A stretch of 64,000 nt of DNA from Mycobacterium sp. 852014-50255_SCH5639931 (GTDB lineage Bacteria > Actinomycetota > Actinomycetes > Mycobacteriales > Mycobacteriaceae). The stretch covers positions 49,098-113,097 of the forward strand of contig NZ_LZSV01000032.1 in NCBI RefSeq assembly GCF_001665605.1, written 5' to 3'. The first letter of the stretch is position 1; every line of letters starts with the position of its first letter. Under the pieces are notes generated by a model that saw nothing but the letters and a program-made list of their open reading frames with translations, made no database searches and had not been told where the DNA came from. The translations under genes were made by a program, and so were the position numbers. This document shows positions 25,851 through 33,183 of this stretch, in pieces.

Positions 25851-26952
25851 GACTAGCACCTCTCCGGCCGAAGTGACGGCTTCCGCGGGCCTCTTGGCGG
25901 TGTTGGCGGACCCGGGACTGCGCCGGGATTTAGATCGCGTTGCCGCGGCCGTCGGCGTCCGGGTGGTCCACGCCGCCGGCGCCCTGAGTCGCAAGACGTG
26001 GTCGGCGGCCGCGGCCGTGGTGCTGGACGAGGCGGCGGCCGACAGGTGCGCGCGGGCGGCGCTCCCGCGCCGCCCGCATGTGATAGTGCTCACAGCGACC
26101 GACCCGGCGACCGCGACATGGGCGGCGGCCGTTGCGGTGGGCGCCGGGCTTGTGTTGCGGCTGCCCGAGCAGGAGCGCGAATTGGTGGGCGCGCTCGCCG
26201 AGGCCGCCGAGTCGTCGCGCGACGACGGGTCGCGCGGCGAAGTCGTCGCCGTCATCGGAGGGTGTGGCGGGGCCGGCGCTTCGTCGCTGGCGGTCGCCCT
26301 GGCGCAGGCCACCACCGACGCGCTGTTGGTGGACCTCGACCCGTGGGGCGGCGGCATCGATCTACTGCTGGGCGCCGAGAGCGTGCCGGGCCTGCGCTGG
26401 CCGGATCTGGCGCTGCAGGGCGGCCGGCTCAACTGGTCGTCGGTGCGTGCGGCGCTGCCGCGGCACCGGGGAGTCAGCGTCCTGTCCGGCACCCGGCGCG
26501 GATACGAGCTGGCGGCGGGGCCCGTGCAAGCCATCGTCGATGCCGGTCGCCGCGGCCCGGTCACGGTGGTCTGCGACCTTCCGCGTCGCCTCACCGATGC
26601 GGTGCAAGCGGCGCTTGATGCCGCCGACCTCGTCGTCGTGGTCAGCCGATGCGATGTGTGCTCGTGCGCAGCGACGGGCGCACTGGCTCCGGTGCTGGGC
26701 ACCGTCAACCCCAACGTGGGATTGGTGGTGCGTGGTCCGTCGCCGGGAGGGTTGCGTGCGGGCGAGATCGCCGACATCACCGGGCTGCCGTTGCTGGCGT
26801 CCATGAGGGCGGAGCCGCGCTTCGCCGAGCAGCTGGAGCGCGGCGGCCTACGGGTCGGACGGCGATCCGCGCTCGCCGCCGCGGCCCGCGAGGTGCTCGC
26901 CGTGTTACCGCGGGCCTCGTCGGGGCCGGCACGAAACGGCAGGGCCGCGTGA
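25849..26952 (+). CDS. ssd: Ssd septum-site/CpaE-TadZ-like ATPase
   Basis: This 367-residue ParA/MinD-superfamily protein has an N-terminal receiver-like, alanine-rich domain (1-130) and a deviant P-loop GGCGGAGASS at 137-146 that lacks the signature lysines of MinD. That layout is typical of CpaE/TadZ, the pilus-localisation ATPase. M. tuberculosis Ssd has been described as a septum-site regulator. Here it is the first gene of an operon with tadA, overlapping by 4 bases, so a pilus role fits the context. The start GTG is at 25849; earlier in-frame codons fall in the small-RNA region. Confidence 0.9.
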   Translation: MTSTSPAEVTASAGLLAVLADPGLRRDLDRVAAAVGVRVVHAAGALSRKTWSAAAAVVLDEAAADRCARAALPRRPHVIVLTATDPATATWAAAVAVGAGLVLRLPEQERELVGALAEAAESSRDDGSRGEVVAVIGGCGGAGASSLAVALAQATTDALLVDLDPWGGGIDLLLGAESVPGLRWPDLALQGGRLNWSSVRAALPRHRGVSVLSGTRRGYELAAGPVQAIVDAGRRGPVTVVCDLPRRLTDAVQAALDAADLVVVVSRCDVCSCAATGALAPVLGTVNPNVGLVVRGPSPGGLRAGEIADITGLPLLASMRAEPRFAEQLERGGLRVGRRSALAAAAREVLAVLPRASSGPARNGRAA

Positions 26953-28121
26953 ACGGTTCGCTGATTGACCGGGTGCGTGAGCGGCTGGCCGCCGAAGCCG
27001 CGCCGCTGGGCGCTCCCTTGGGGCCGAACACCGTGGCCGCCGCGATCCGGGCCGAGTCCGGCGGGATGCTGGGCGACACCGAGGTGCTGGCCAATCTGCG
27101 GGTGTTGCAGACCGAGCTGACCGGCGCCGGCATCCTCGAACCGTTGTTGTGCGCGGACGGCACCACCGATGTCTTGGTCACCGCGCCCGATGCGGTGTGG
27201 GTCGACGACGGGAATGGCTTGCGCCGCGAGCAAGTTCGGTTCGCCGACGAGGCCGCGGTGCGGCGCCTGGCACAGCGGCTGGCGCTGGCCGCCGGCAGGC
27301 GGCTGGACGACGCGCAGCCGTGGGTGGACGGCCAGCTCACCGGCATCGGCGCCGGGTTCGCGGTGCGCTTACACGCGGTGCTGCCGCCCGTGGCGGCCGC
27401 GGGCACGTGCTTGTCGCTGCGGGTGTTGCGGCCGGCCAGCCAGGACCTGGCCGCCCTGACTGCGGCGGGCTCCTTGACCCCCGAGGCGGCCGCCCTGGTC
27501 GCGGACATCATCGCCGCCCGGCTGGCCTTTCTGGTGTGCGGCGGCACGGGAGCCGGCAAGACGACCTTGCTCGCGGCGATGCTCGGTGCCGTCGCGCCCA
27601 CCGAACGGATCGTGTGCGTCGAGGATGCCGCCGAGCTGGCGCCCCGGCATCCGCACCTGGTGAAGCTGGTCGCGCGGTGCGCCAACGTCGAGGGCGTCGG
27701 CGAGGTTCCGGTGCGCCAACTCGTGCGCCAAGCCCTGCGGATGCGACCCGACCGCATAGTGGTCGGCGAGGTGCGGGGCGCCGAGGTGGTTGATCTGCTG
27801 GCGGCGCTGAACACGGGCCACGACGGGGGAGCGGGCACGGTCCACGCGAACAATCCGGCCGAAGTTCCGGCCCGGCTGGAGGCGCTGGGCGCGCTGGGCG
27901 GTCTCGATCGCGCCGCGCTGCACAGTCAACTCGCCGCGGCCGTGCAGGTGCTGTTGCATGTCACCAGGGATCGCACCGGGCGGCGTCGGCTCGGTGAAGT
28001 CGCCGTGCTGAGACAGATTGCGGGACGGGTGCGGGCGGTCACGGTGTGGCATGCCGACGGGGGCATGACCGACGATGCCGACCTCCTGCATCGCCTGCTG
28101 CAAAGCCGGATGCCGGCATGA
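26949..28121 (+). CDS. tadA: Tad pilus assembly ATPase TadA (Rv3659c-like)
   Basis: This 390-residue secretion ATPase of the GspE/VirB11 superfamily powers Flp pilus assembly. The Walker A GGTGAGKTT spans 198-206. The Asp box (IVCVEDAAEL), His box region and Walker B (DRIVVGEVRG) follow, and the family TGHDGGAGTVHANN motif is intact. The start GTG overlaps the ssd stop, and the tadB ATG overlaps its own stop. Confidence 0.94.
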   Translation: MNGSLIDRVRERLAAEAAPLGAPLGPNTVAAAIRAESGGMLGDTEVLANLRVLQTELTGAGILEPLLCADGTTDVLVTAPDAVWVDDGNGLRREQVRFADEAAVRRLAQRLALAAGRRLDDAQPWVDGQLTGIGAGFAVRLHAVLPPVAAAGTCLSLRVLRPASQDLAALTAAGSLTPEAAALVADIIAARLAFLVCGGTGAGKTTLLAAMLGAVAPTERIVCVEDAAELAPRHPHLVKLVARCANVEGVGEVPVRQLVRQALRMRPDRIVVGEVRGAEVVDLLAALNTGHDGGAGTVHANNPAEVPARLEALGALGGLDRAALHSQLAAAVQVLLHVTRDRTGRRRLGEVAVLRQIAGRVRAVTVWHADGGMTDDADLLHRLLQSRMPA

Positions 28122-28921
28122 ACGGCCCGATAGCGGGCGCGCTGCTGTTGGCGCTCGCGCTCATCGTCCTTCCGCCGTCGCCGCGGCGCCGTCTCGCGCC
28201 GGCGGCGTCGGGCCGCCGGTTCCACCCGCGCACCGGGCCGGGAGGGGCCGGCTGGCTTGCCGCGACGGTCTTGGGCGCCGCCGCCGTGCTGCTGCCGTTG
28301 ACGACGCTGCTGGCGGTCGCGGTCGTTGGGGCGACCTCGGGCCTGCGCTATCACCGCCGCCACCGCATCCGGTCCGCCCAGCGCGAGGGGCAGGCGCTGG
28401 AAGGCGCACTCGACGTGCTCGTCGGCGAATTGCGGGTCGGGTCGCATCCGGTGCGCGCGTTCGGCGTGGCCGCCGGTGAAACCGCCGGCGCCGTCTCGGA
28501 TTCGTTGCTGGCGGTGGCCGCCCGCGCCAGGTTGGGGGCCGACGTCGCGGCCGGCCTGCGCGCGGCGGCGAAGTCGTCTGCGCTGCCCGCGCACTGGGAT
28601 CGCCTCGCGCTGTGTTGGCAACTGGCCAGCGACCACGGCCTGGCGATAGCCACCCTGATGCGTGCCGCGCAGCACGATATCGCCGAGCGGCAACGGTTCT
28701 CGGCGCGGGTGACATCGAGCATGGCCGGTGCGCGCGCGACCGCGGTGATCCTGGCGGGCCTGCCGGTGCTCGGCGTGCTGCTGGGCCAACTGATCGGGGC
28801 GCGACCGCTGGCCTTCCTGCTGGGCGGGCACGCGGGCGGATGGCTCTTGGTCGTCGGTTCAACCCTGGCGTGCGGCGGCCTACTGTGGGCCGACCAGATC
28901 ACCGATCGGCTCGAGTCATGA
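28118..28921 (+). CDS. tadB: Tad pilus membrane platform protein TadB (Rv3658c-like)
   Basis: This 267-residue T2SSF-domain protein has N-terminal membrane helices (about 5-20 and 45-68), a cytoplasmic alpha-helical domain with EGQALEGALDVLVGELRVG and GLAIATLMRAAQHDI, and two C-terminal helices (about 205-225 and 235-262). With TadC it forms the inner-membrane platform for the pilus. Both ends are ATGA-coupled to neighbours. Confidence 0.92.
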   Translation: MNGPIAGALLLALALIVLPPSPRRRLAPAASGRRFHPRTGPGGAGWLAATVLGAAAVLLPLTTLLAVAVVGATSGLRYHRRHRIRSAQREGQALEGALDVLVGELRVGSHPVRAFGVAAGETAGAVSDSLLAVAARARLGADVAAGLRAAAKSSALPAHWDRLALCWQLASDHGLAIATLMRAAQHDIAERQRFSARVTSSMAGARATAVILAGLPVLGVLLGQLIGARPLAFLLGGHAGGWLLVVGSTLACGGLLWADQITDRLES

Positions 28922-29514
28922 CGACGGCGGCGGTATTGCTTGCGGTGGCCGCGTGGATCGGTCCCGGTCCGTCGCTGGTGCGGGCGCGGGCGCGGATGCC
29001 GGTCCGCGAGCATCGAGCGCGCCCGGGGAGCGGACCGGCGCAGGGGCCCGACCCGCTGGCGGTGGCGTCCTGCCTCGACGTGCTGGCCGTGTGCCTGGGA
29101 GCGGGCATGGCGGTGGCCACCGCCGCGGCGGCCGCCGCGGCGTCCGCAACGCCGACGTTGGCCCGCGTGCTGCGGCGCGCGGCCGATCTGTTGGCGCTGG
29201 GGGCCGATCCCGTTGTCGCCTGGACGATTACACCGGATGACCGGGCCAACTCCGCCGATGCCCAGGCCGAAGCGTTGCTGCGGCTGGCTCGGCGGTCGGC
29301 GGCCTCGGGTGCGGCGCTGGCCGAGGGCGTCGCCGACCTGGCCGACCAGGCCCGTCACGACGCCGCGCACGCGGCCACCGCAACCGCAGAGCGCGCTGGG
29401 GTGCTGATCGCCGGACCGCTCGGATTGTGTTTCCTGCCGGCGTTCGTGTGCCTGGGGATCGTTCCCGTCGTGGCCGGGCTCGCCGGCAACGTCTTGCAGT
29501 CGGGATTGTGGTGA
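28918..29514 (+). CDS. tadC: Tad pilus membrane platform protein TadC (Rv3657c-like)
   Basis: This 198-residue T2SSF-like protein is shorter than typical TadC, as in other mycobacteria. It has one N-terminal helix, a cytoplasmic helical domain (DVLAVCLGAGMAVATAAAAAA...LARRSAASGAALAEGVADLADQAR) and a C-terminal hydrophobic pair ending GNVLQSGLW. The ATG at 28918 overlaps the tadB stop. Confidence 0.9.
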   Translation: MTTAAVLLAVAAWIGPGPSLVRARARMPVREHRARPGSGPAQGPDPLAVASCLDVLAVCLGAGMAVATAAAAAAASATPTLARVLRRAADLLALGADPVVAWTITPDDRANSADAQAEALLRLARRSAASGAALAEGVADLADQARHDAAHAATATAERAGVLIAGPLGLCFLPAFVCLGIVPVVAGLAGNVLQSGLW

Positions 29515-29529
29515 GAAGAAAGGAAAGCA

Positions 29530-29733
29530 TTGCTGTACAACATGTTTCGAAGATTCGTGTCCCGCGTGACGGTCCTGGTGTCCGACGAGTCGGGCATGTC
29601 CACGGTCGAATACGCCATCGGCACGATCGCCGCCGCCGCCTTCGGTGCGATCCTGTACACAGTCGTGACCGGCGACTCCGTCGTGTCGGCGCTGACCAAC
29701 ATCATCGGTCGCGCGCTCAACACCAAGGTCTAG
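29530..29733 (+). CDS. flp: Flp-type pilin (Rv3656c-like)
   Basis: This 67-residue pilin has a short charged leader, the Flp signature GMSTVEYAIGTIAAAAFGAILYTVV with the conserved Glu-Tyr pair, and a short polar tail. The TTG start is preceded by AAAGGA at 29519-29524; an ATG four codons on is the alternative. No prepilin peptidase (TadV) gene is in the window, so processing must use one elsewhere. Confidence 0.92.
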   Translation: MLYNMFRRFVSRVTVLVSDESGMSTVEYAIGTIAAAAFGAILYTVVTGDSVVSALTNIIGRALNTKV

Positions 29734-29756
29734 CCGGCAGTGCGGGCGCCAGCACC

Positions 29757-30059
29757 GTGGAGGCGGCGCTGGGCGTGGCCACGCTCGTCGTCGTGCTGGT
29801 GCTGTGTCTGGCCGGCGTCACCGCGGTGTCGATGCAGATTCGCTGCGTGGACGCCGCCCGCGAGGCGGCCCGGCTCGCGGCCCGCGGTGACGAACGCTCG
29901 GCGCTCGGCGCGGCTCGCCGCATCGCCCCCGGCGGGGCGCGGGTCGAGGTGCACCGTGACGGTGAGTTCCTGGTGGCCACCGTCGTCGCGCGCTCGAAGT
30001 TGTTGCCGGCGCTCGACATTGCGGCCAAAGCGGTCTCGATGGCGGAGCCGTCGGGATGA
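29757..30059 (+). CDS. tadE: TadE-like pseudopilin (Rv3655c-like), start uncertain
   Basis: The frame encodes a TadE-family protein: GASTVEAALGVATLVVVLVLCLAGVTAV (transmembrane) and then a C-terminal domain with the DAAREAARLAARGD motif. The conserved GASTVEAAL segment begins upstream of the only nearby standard start codon (GTG 29757), and no ATG/GTG/TTG lies between the flp stop and it in this frame. The true start therefore uses another codon, lies further upstream overlapping flp, or has been lost. The H37Rv homologue has been reported as secreted and anti-apoptotic in macrophages. Confidence 0.82.
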   Translation: MEAALGVATLVVVLVLCLAGVTAVSMQIRCVDAAREAARLAARGDERSALGAARRIAPGGARVEVHRDGEFLVATVVARSKLLPALDIAAKAVSMAEPSG

Positions 30060-30090
30060 TCGGGGCTCGGCCACCCTGGTCGCGGCGTGG

Positions 30091-30381
30091 ATGGTCGCGG
30101 TGCTGTTGTGCGTCACGGGGGGCGGGGCGTACCTCGGTTCGGTGGTGGTGGCGCGGCATCGCGCACAGGCGGCGGCCGATCTGGCCGCGTTGGCCGCGGC
30201 GGCCCGGCTGCCGGCGGGGGCCGAAGCGGCCTGCGCCCGCGCGACGGCGGTGGCCCGCCAGATGCACACCGGCGACGCCAGTTGTGCGGTGGACGAACTC
30301 GACGTCGTCGTCACGGTTCGGGTGGCGGTCCTCGGCGGCGCGGCGATCGCCGCCGCGCGGGCGGGGCCCGTTAGCGGCTGA
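30091..30381 (+). CDS. TadG/Rv3654c-like protein, start uncertain
   Basis: The conserved frame reads DDRGSATLVAAWMVAVLLCVTGGG, then VARHRAQAAADLAALAAAARLPAG, the hallmark of the Rv3654c family: one membrane helix and a short exported domain with two Cys. The first standard start in frame is the ATG at 30091, which is inside the transmembrane segment. The ATG that overlaps the tadE stop (30056) is in another frame. Either an unusual start or a 1-2 base change has uncoupled the two. The H37Rv homologue is linked to suppression of macrophage apoptosis. Confidence 0.78.
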   Translation: MVAVLLCVTGGGAYLGSVVVARHRAQAAADLAALAAAARLPAGAEAACARATAVARQMHTGDASCAVDELDVVVTVRVAVLGGAAIAAARAGPVSG

Positions 30382-30407
30382 CGCCGGCCCGCGCACGCCG
30401 GGCGTAA

Positions 30408-30413
30408 TAGTCT
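30408..30413 (+). promoter_or_regulatory. Putative -10 (TAGTCT) of the Lgt-like/radical SAM operon
   Basis: TAGTCT fits the mycobacterial TANNNT -10, and the start GTG lies seven bases after its last T, so the mRNA would begin at the start codon (leaderless). No good -35 is seen. It lies in a 38-base gap after the tad operon, so read-through is also possible. Confidence 0.4.
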
Positions 30414-30419
30414 GTCGAC

Positions 30420-31205
30420 GTGGTGCCGCAGTGGCGGATCGGCCCGTTGGTGTTGCCGGTGCATGGTGTCTTCGTGGCGCTGGGCGTCCTGGCCGCCGCC
30501 GTCGTGTTCATCGTCGAGGCCCGCCGGCGTGGAGCGGTCAACGAACAATCGTTGGTGGCGGTGACCGGCGCCCTGGTCGGCGGCGCGGTGGGCATGCGCC
30601 TCTCCGGTTGGGCCGAGCACCTCGACGTCCGCCTCAACCCGTCGTTGCTGCAGGCGTGGGAATTCGGGTCGCGCAGCATTCTGGGCGGACTCTGCGGCGC
30701 CTACCTCGGGGTCCTGATCGCCAAGCGGATCGGCGGCTACACCGGCAAGACGGGTGACTTGTTCGCCCCGGCGGTCGCGCTGGGCATGGCGATCGGCCGG
30801 ATCGGCTGCCACCTCACCGAAGCGCCGGGACGCCCGACCAGCCTGCCGTGGGGCATCCACGCCCCGGCCGGCACACCAAAATGTCCCGGTTGCCTCGCGG
30901 GCGTGGCAATGCACCCGTCGTTCCTCTACGAAATCGCCTTCCAGCTGGCCGCGTTCGCGGTCCTGCTGTGGTTGCGCAACCGGATAAGTCATCCGGGTGA
31001 GCTGTTCGTCCTCTACGTGGCGGGGTATGCGGTGTTCCGGTTCCTGGTCGAGTTTGTCCGGGCCAACGAGACCGTGTGGCTGGGCCTGACCCGGCCGCAG
31101 TGGTTTCTCCTGCCCTCCCTCCTGCTCATCGCCGTCCGGCTGCGCCTGGGGTATCGGCGAGGCCACTACGACACCCTGTTGCGACGGGAGGCGGTTCCCG
31201 CATGA
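30420..31205 (+). CDS. Divergent Lgt-like membrane protein
   Basis: This 261-residue polytopic protein is of the prolipoprotein diacylglyceryl transferase (Lgt) fold. Lgt landmarks present are GRIG (Arg127), MHPSFLYE (164-171), GRPTSLPWGI, and FRFLVEFVR with the C-terminal conserved Arg214. The usual catalytic HGG is replaced by ILGG (His to Leu at 88), and GRIGNF..NGE is GRIGCHLTE. A CPGC pair (Cys154/Cys157) is added in the periplasmic loop. It is therefore probably not the housekeeping Lgt but a paralog that may bind phosphatidylglycerol or another lipid. The next gene's ATG overlaps its stop. Confidence 0.88.
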   Translation: MVPQWRIGPLVLPVHGVFVALGVLAAAVVFIVEARRRGAVNEQSLVAVTGALVGGAVGMRLSGWAEHLDVRLNPSLLQAWEFGSRSILGGLCGAYLGVLIAKRIGGYTGKTGDLFAPAVALGMAIGRIGCHLTEAPGRPTSLPWGIHAPAGTPKCPGCLAGVAMHPSFLYEIAFQLAAFAVLLWLRNRISHPGELFVLYVAGYAVFRFLVEFVRANETVWLGLTRPQWFLLPSLLLIAVRLRLGYRRGHYDTLLRREAVPA

Positions 31206-31636
31206 CGAACCCACCGCCGGGTCCGCCTCCGCCGGACGGCTGGCGCCCCCTGGACTGGCCCCCACCGGGTTATCCCTATGACATGAACCGGCCCTACCCC
31301 GGCTGGCAACCGCCGCCGAGCAAGCCGAGCGGCGGGGAAATCTTCGGCGCGGCCATCGCCGGGATGGCGCTGTATGCCGGAATCAACACCGTCGTCGGTC
31401 CGCTGGTGCTGTTCGGGCTCGCCAATGCCGTCGCCCCGAAGATCGCCTTCGCGGCCGGAGCCGTCATGCTCGGGCTGATCGCCTTCGCCGGCGGGGGAGC
31501 GCTGTTGTTCGTGAAGAAGAGTGCCTGGGCGAGGGGAATCGGCATGGGATTGATGATCGGCTGGGCACTCACCTCCATCTTCACCGTCGGCATCTGTACC
31601 GGATTGAACCCGATGCTGTATCACCTCACCCGATGA
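31202..31636 (+). CDS. Small proline-rich-headed membrane protein
   Basis: This 144-residue protein has a Pro/Tyr/Trp-rich cytoplasmic head (1-45, PPPGPPPPDGW), then three or four predicted membrane helices (about 48-72, 78-102, 112-132) and a short tail. No known domain is recognised. It is translationally coupled on both sides (ATGA overlaps) between the Lgt-like and radical SAM genes, which argues that all three products act together. Confidence 0.82.
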   Translation: MTNPPPGPPPPDGWRPLDWPPPGYPYDMNRPYPGWQPPPSKPSGGEIFGAAIAGMALYAGINTVVGPLVLFGLANAVAPKIAFAAGAVMLGLIAFAGGGALLFVKKSAWARGIGMGLMIGWALTSIFTVGICTGLNPMLYHLTR

Positions 31637-33183
31637 GCGGCATGGGACTGCGGGGCGACCGAATCCACCGCTACGTCAACGCGTTTTGCCCGCAGTGTCA
31701 CGCCGAGGAACCCGATCGTCCGCTGGGCGACGTGGCACGGCTCAGCGGGTGGCTGGCCGTGCGCGGCGACGGGCAGGTCTGGCTCGAACGGGGCTGCCCG
31801 AGACACGGGCACGTTCGAACGCTGTACGACGAAGACCCCGAAATCCTTGCCTACCTCGAGGAGTGGACCGCGCCCACCAAGACGCACGTCCCCGATGAGC
31901 CGGGCAACTTCGACCCGATCCCGTCGGCCTATCTACGCGGCCTGCCGCAGATGCAGACTCAGCACACCTGCATCCTGCTGGAAGACATCGCCGCGACCTG
32001 CAACCTGCGCTGCCCAACGTGTTTCGCCGATTCCTCCCCGGACCTCCGCACTGTCGTAGCGGTCGGTGACGTGCTGGCCAACGTCGACCAGCGGCTCGCA
32101 CGGGAGAACGGCCGCCTGGATGTGGTGATGCTCAGCGGTGGCGAGCCCAGCCTGCACCCGCAGCTGCCCCAGTTGCTCGCCGAGCTCAGCTCGCGACCGA
32201 TAACACGAATCCTACTGAACACCAACGGTATCCGGATCGCTCACGATGACGAGCTGCTCGACCTGCTCACCGAGCACCGCGAACGCGCCGAGGTGTACCT
32301 GCAGTACGACGGGCTCTCGCCGGGCGCGCACCGCTATCACCGTGGCGGCGACCTGTCGCGCCTCAAGGAGTCGGCGCTGCGGCGACTTTCGGAACGCGAG
32401 GTTTTCACCACGCTCGTGATGACGGCGTCACTCGGTGTCAACGACACAGAGATCGGCGACATCGTCAAGCTGGCGCTGGACACGCCCTACGTCGGCGGGG
32501 TTTGCATCCAGCCGCAATTCGGTTCCGGGCGTTCGGGTCTCATTGACCCGGCCAGGCGCCTCACCCACACGGGTGTGCTGAAGCGGTTGGGACCGCAGAC
32601 AAGCGGCCTGATCACCTGGCGGGATCTGACCGCGCTGCCATGCTCGCACCCCCATTGCTGCTCGGTCGGGTACATGCTTCGTGAGGACAACGGGAACTGG
32701 CGCTCGCTGGTCGCACTGATGGGCCACGACAACCTCAAGGACAAGCTGGGGTTGATCGCCAACCGGATCGCCGACTCCGACATTCCCAGGGAATTGCGGC
32801 TGGCCGTGCGGGAATCCTTGATGGGGTTGCTGTCGGAGCAGTCTTCGTTGTCGCATCCTGCGATGTCGGACGTGTGGCGCATGATCTGCGAGAACTGCGA
32901 CCTGGGCATGGCGACGTTGCTCACCGTGGCGTCGGCCGCCCTGCCGGGGCGGCGACGCCAACTGAGGCGGATGCTGGGTGAGCGTGTCGTGCGGGTCACG
33001 GTCAAACCGTTCATGGACATGTCGACGATGATCGAAGAGCGGCTGGTGCAGTGCTGCGTGCACGTCGGCACGCGGTCGTCGCAGGATCAGTGCGCGCCGT
33101 TCTGCGCGGTGCAGGCGTGGCCGCAACTCGGCGGCCAGCGGCTGTCGGTCGCCGCCGACCGCTTGCTGCCCGTCGTGGGTTAG
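31633..33183 (+). CDS. Radical SAM enzyme resembling tetraether lipid synthase (Tes/MJ0619 type)
   Basis: This 516-residue enzyme starts with a rubredoxin-like N-terminal element (C19-x2-C22 ... C55-P-x-H-G), followed by the radical SAM core with C123-x3-C127-x2-C130 and GGEP (169-172). Further cysteines follow (PCSHPHCC, about 337-343; C410-E-N-C type), and a C-terminal auxiliary block has CC (474-475) and C487...C491. This N-terminal CPxC/CPxHG plus C-terminal CC...PFC layout is that of MJ0619/Tes proteins, which join lipid tails by radical C-C coupling. Substrate assignment here is inference. It is the last gene of the operon and overlaps the Rv3651-like stop tail to tail. Confidence 0.87.
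   Translation: MSGMGLRGDRIHRYVNAFCPQCHAEEPDRPLGDVARLSGWLAVRGDGQVWLERGCPRHGHVRTLYDEDPEILAYLEEWTAPTKTHVPDEPGNFDPIPSAYLRGLPQMQTQHTCILLEDIAATCNLRCPTCFADSSPDLRTVVAVGDVLANVDQRLARENGRLDVVMLSGGEPSLHPQLPQLLAELSSRPITRILLNTNGIRIAHDDELLDLLTEHRERAEVYLQYDGLSPGAHRYHRGGDLSRLKESALRRLSEREVFTTLVMTASLGVNDTEIGDIVKLALDTPYVGGVCIQPQFGSGRSGLIDPARRLTHTGVLKRLGPQTSGLITWRDLTALPCSHPHCCSVGYMLREDNGNWRSLVALMGHDNLKDKLGLIANRIADSDIPRELRLAVRESLMGLLSEQSSLSHPAMSDVWRMICENCDLGMATLLTVASAALPGRRRQLRRMLGERVVRVTVKPFMDMSTMIEERLVQCCVHVGTRSSQDQCAPFCAVQAWPQLGGQRLSVAADRLLPVVG

Noticed and set aside
30056..30757. 233-codon frame beginning at the ATG that overlaps the tadE stop
   Set aside because: Its translation is Arg/Cys/Trp-rich with no domain and overlaps the conserved tadG-like and Lgt-like frames.
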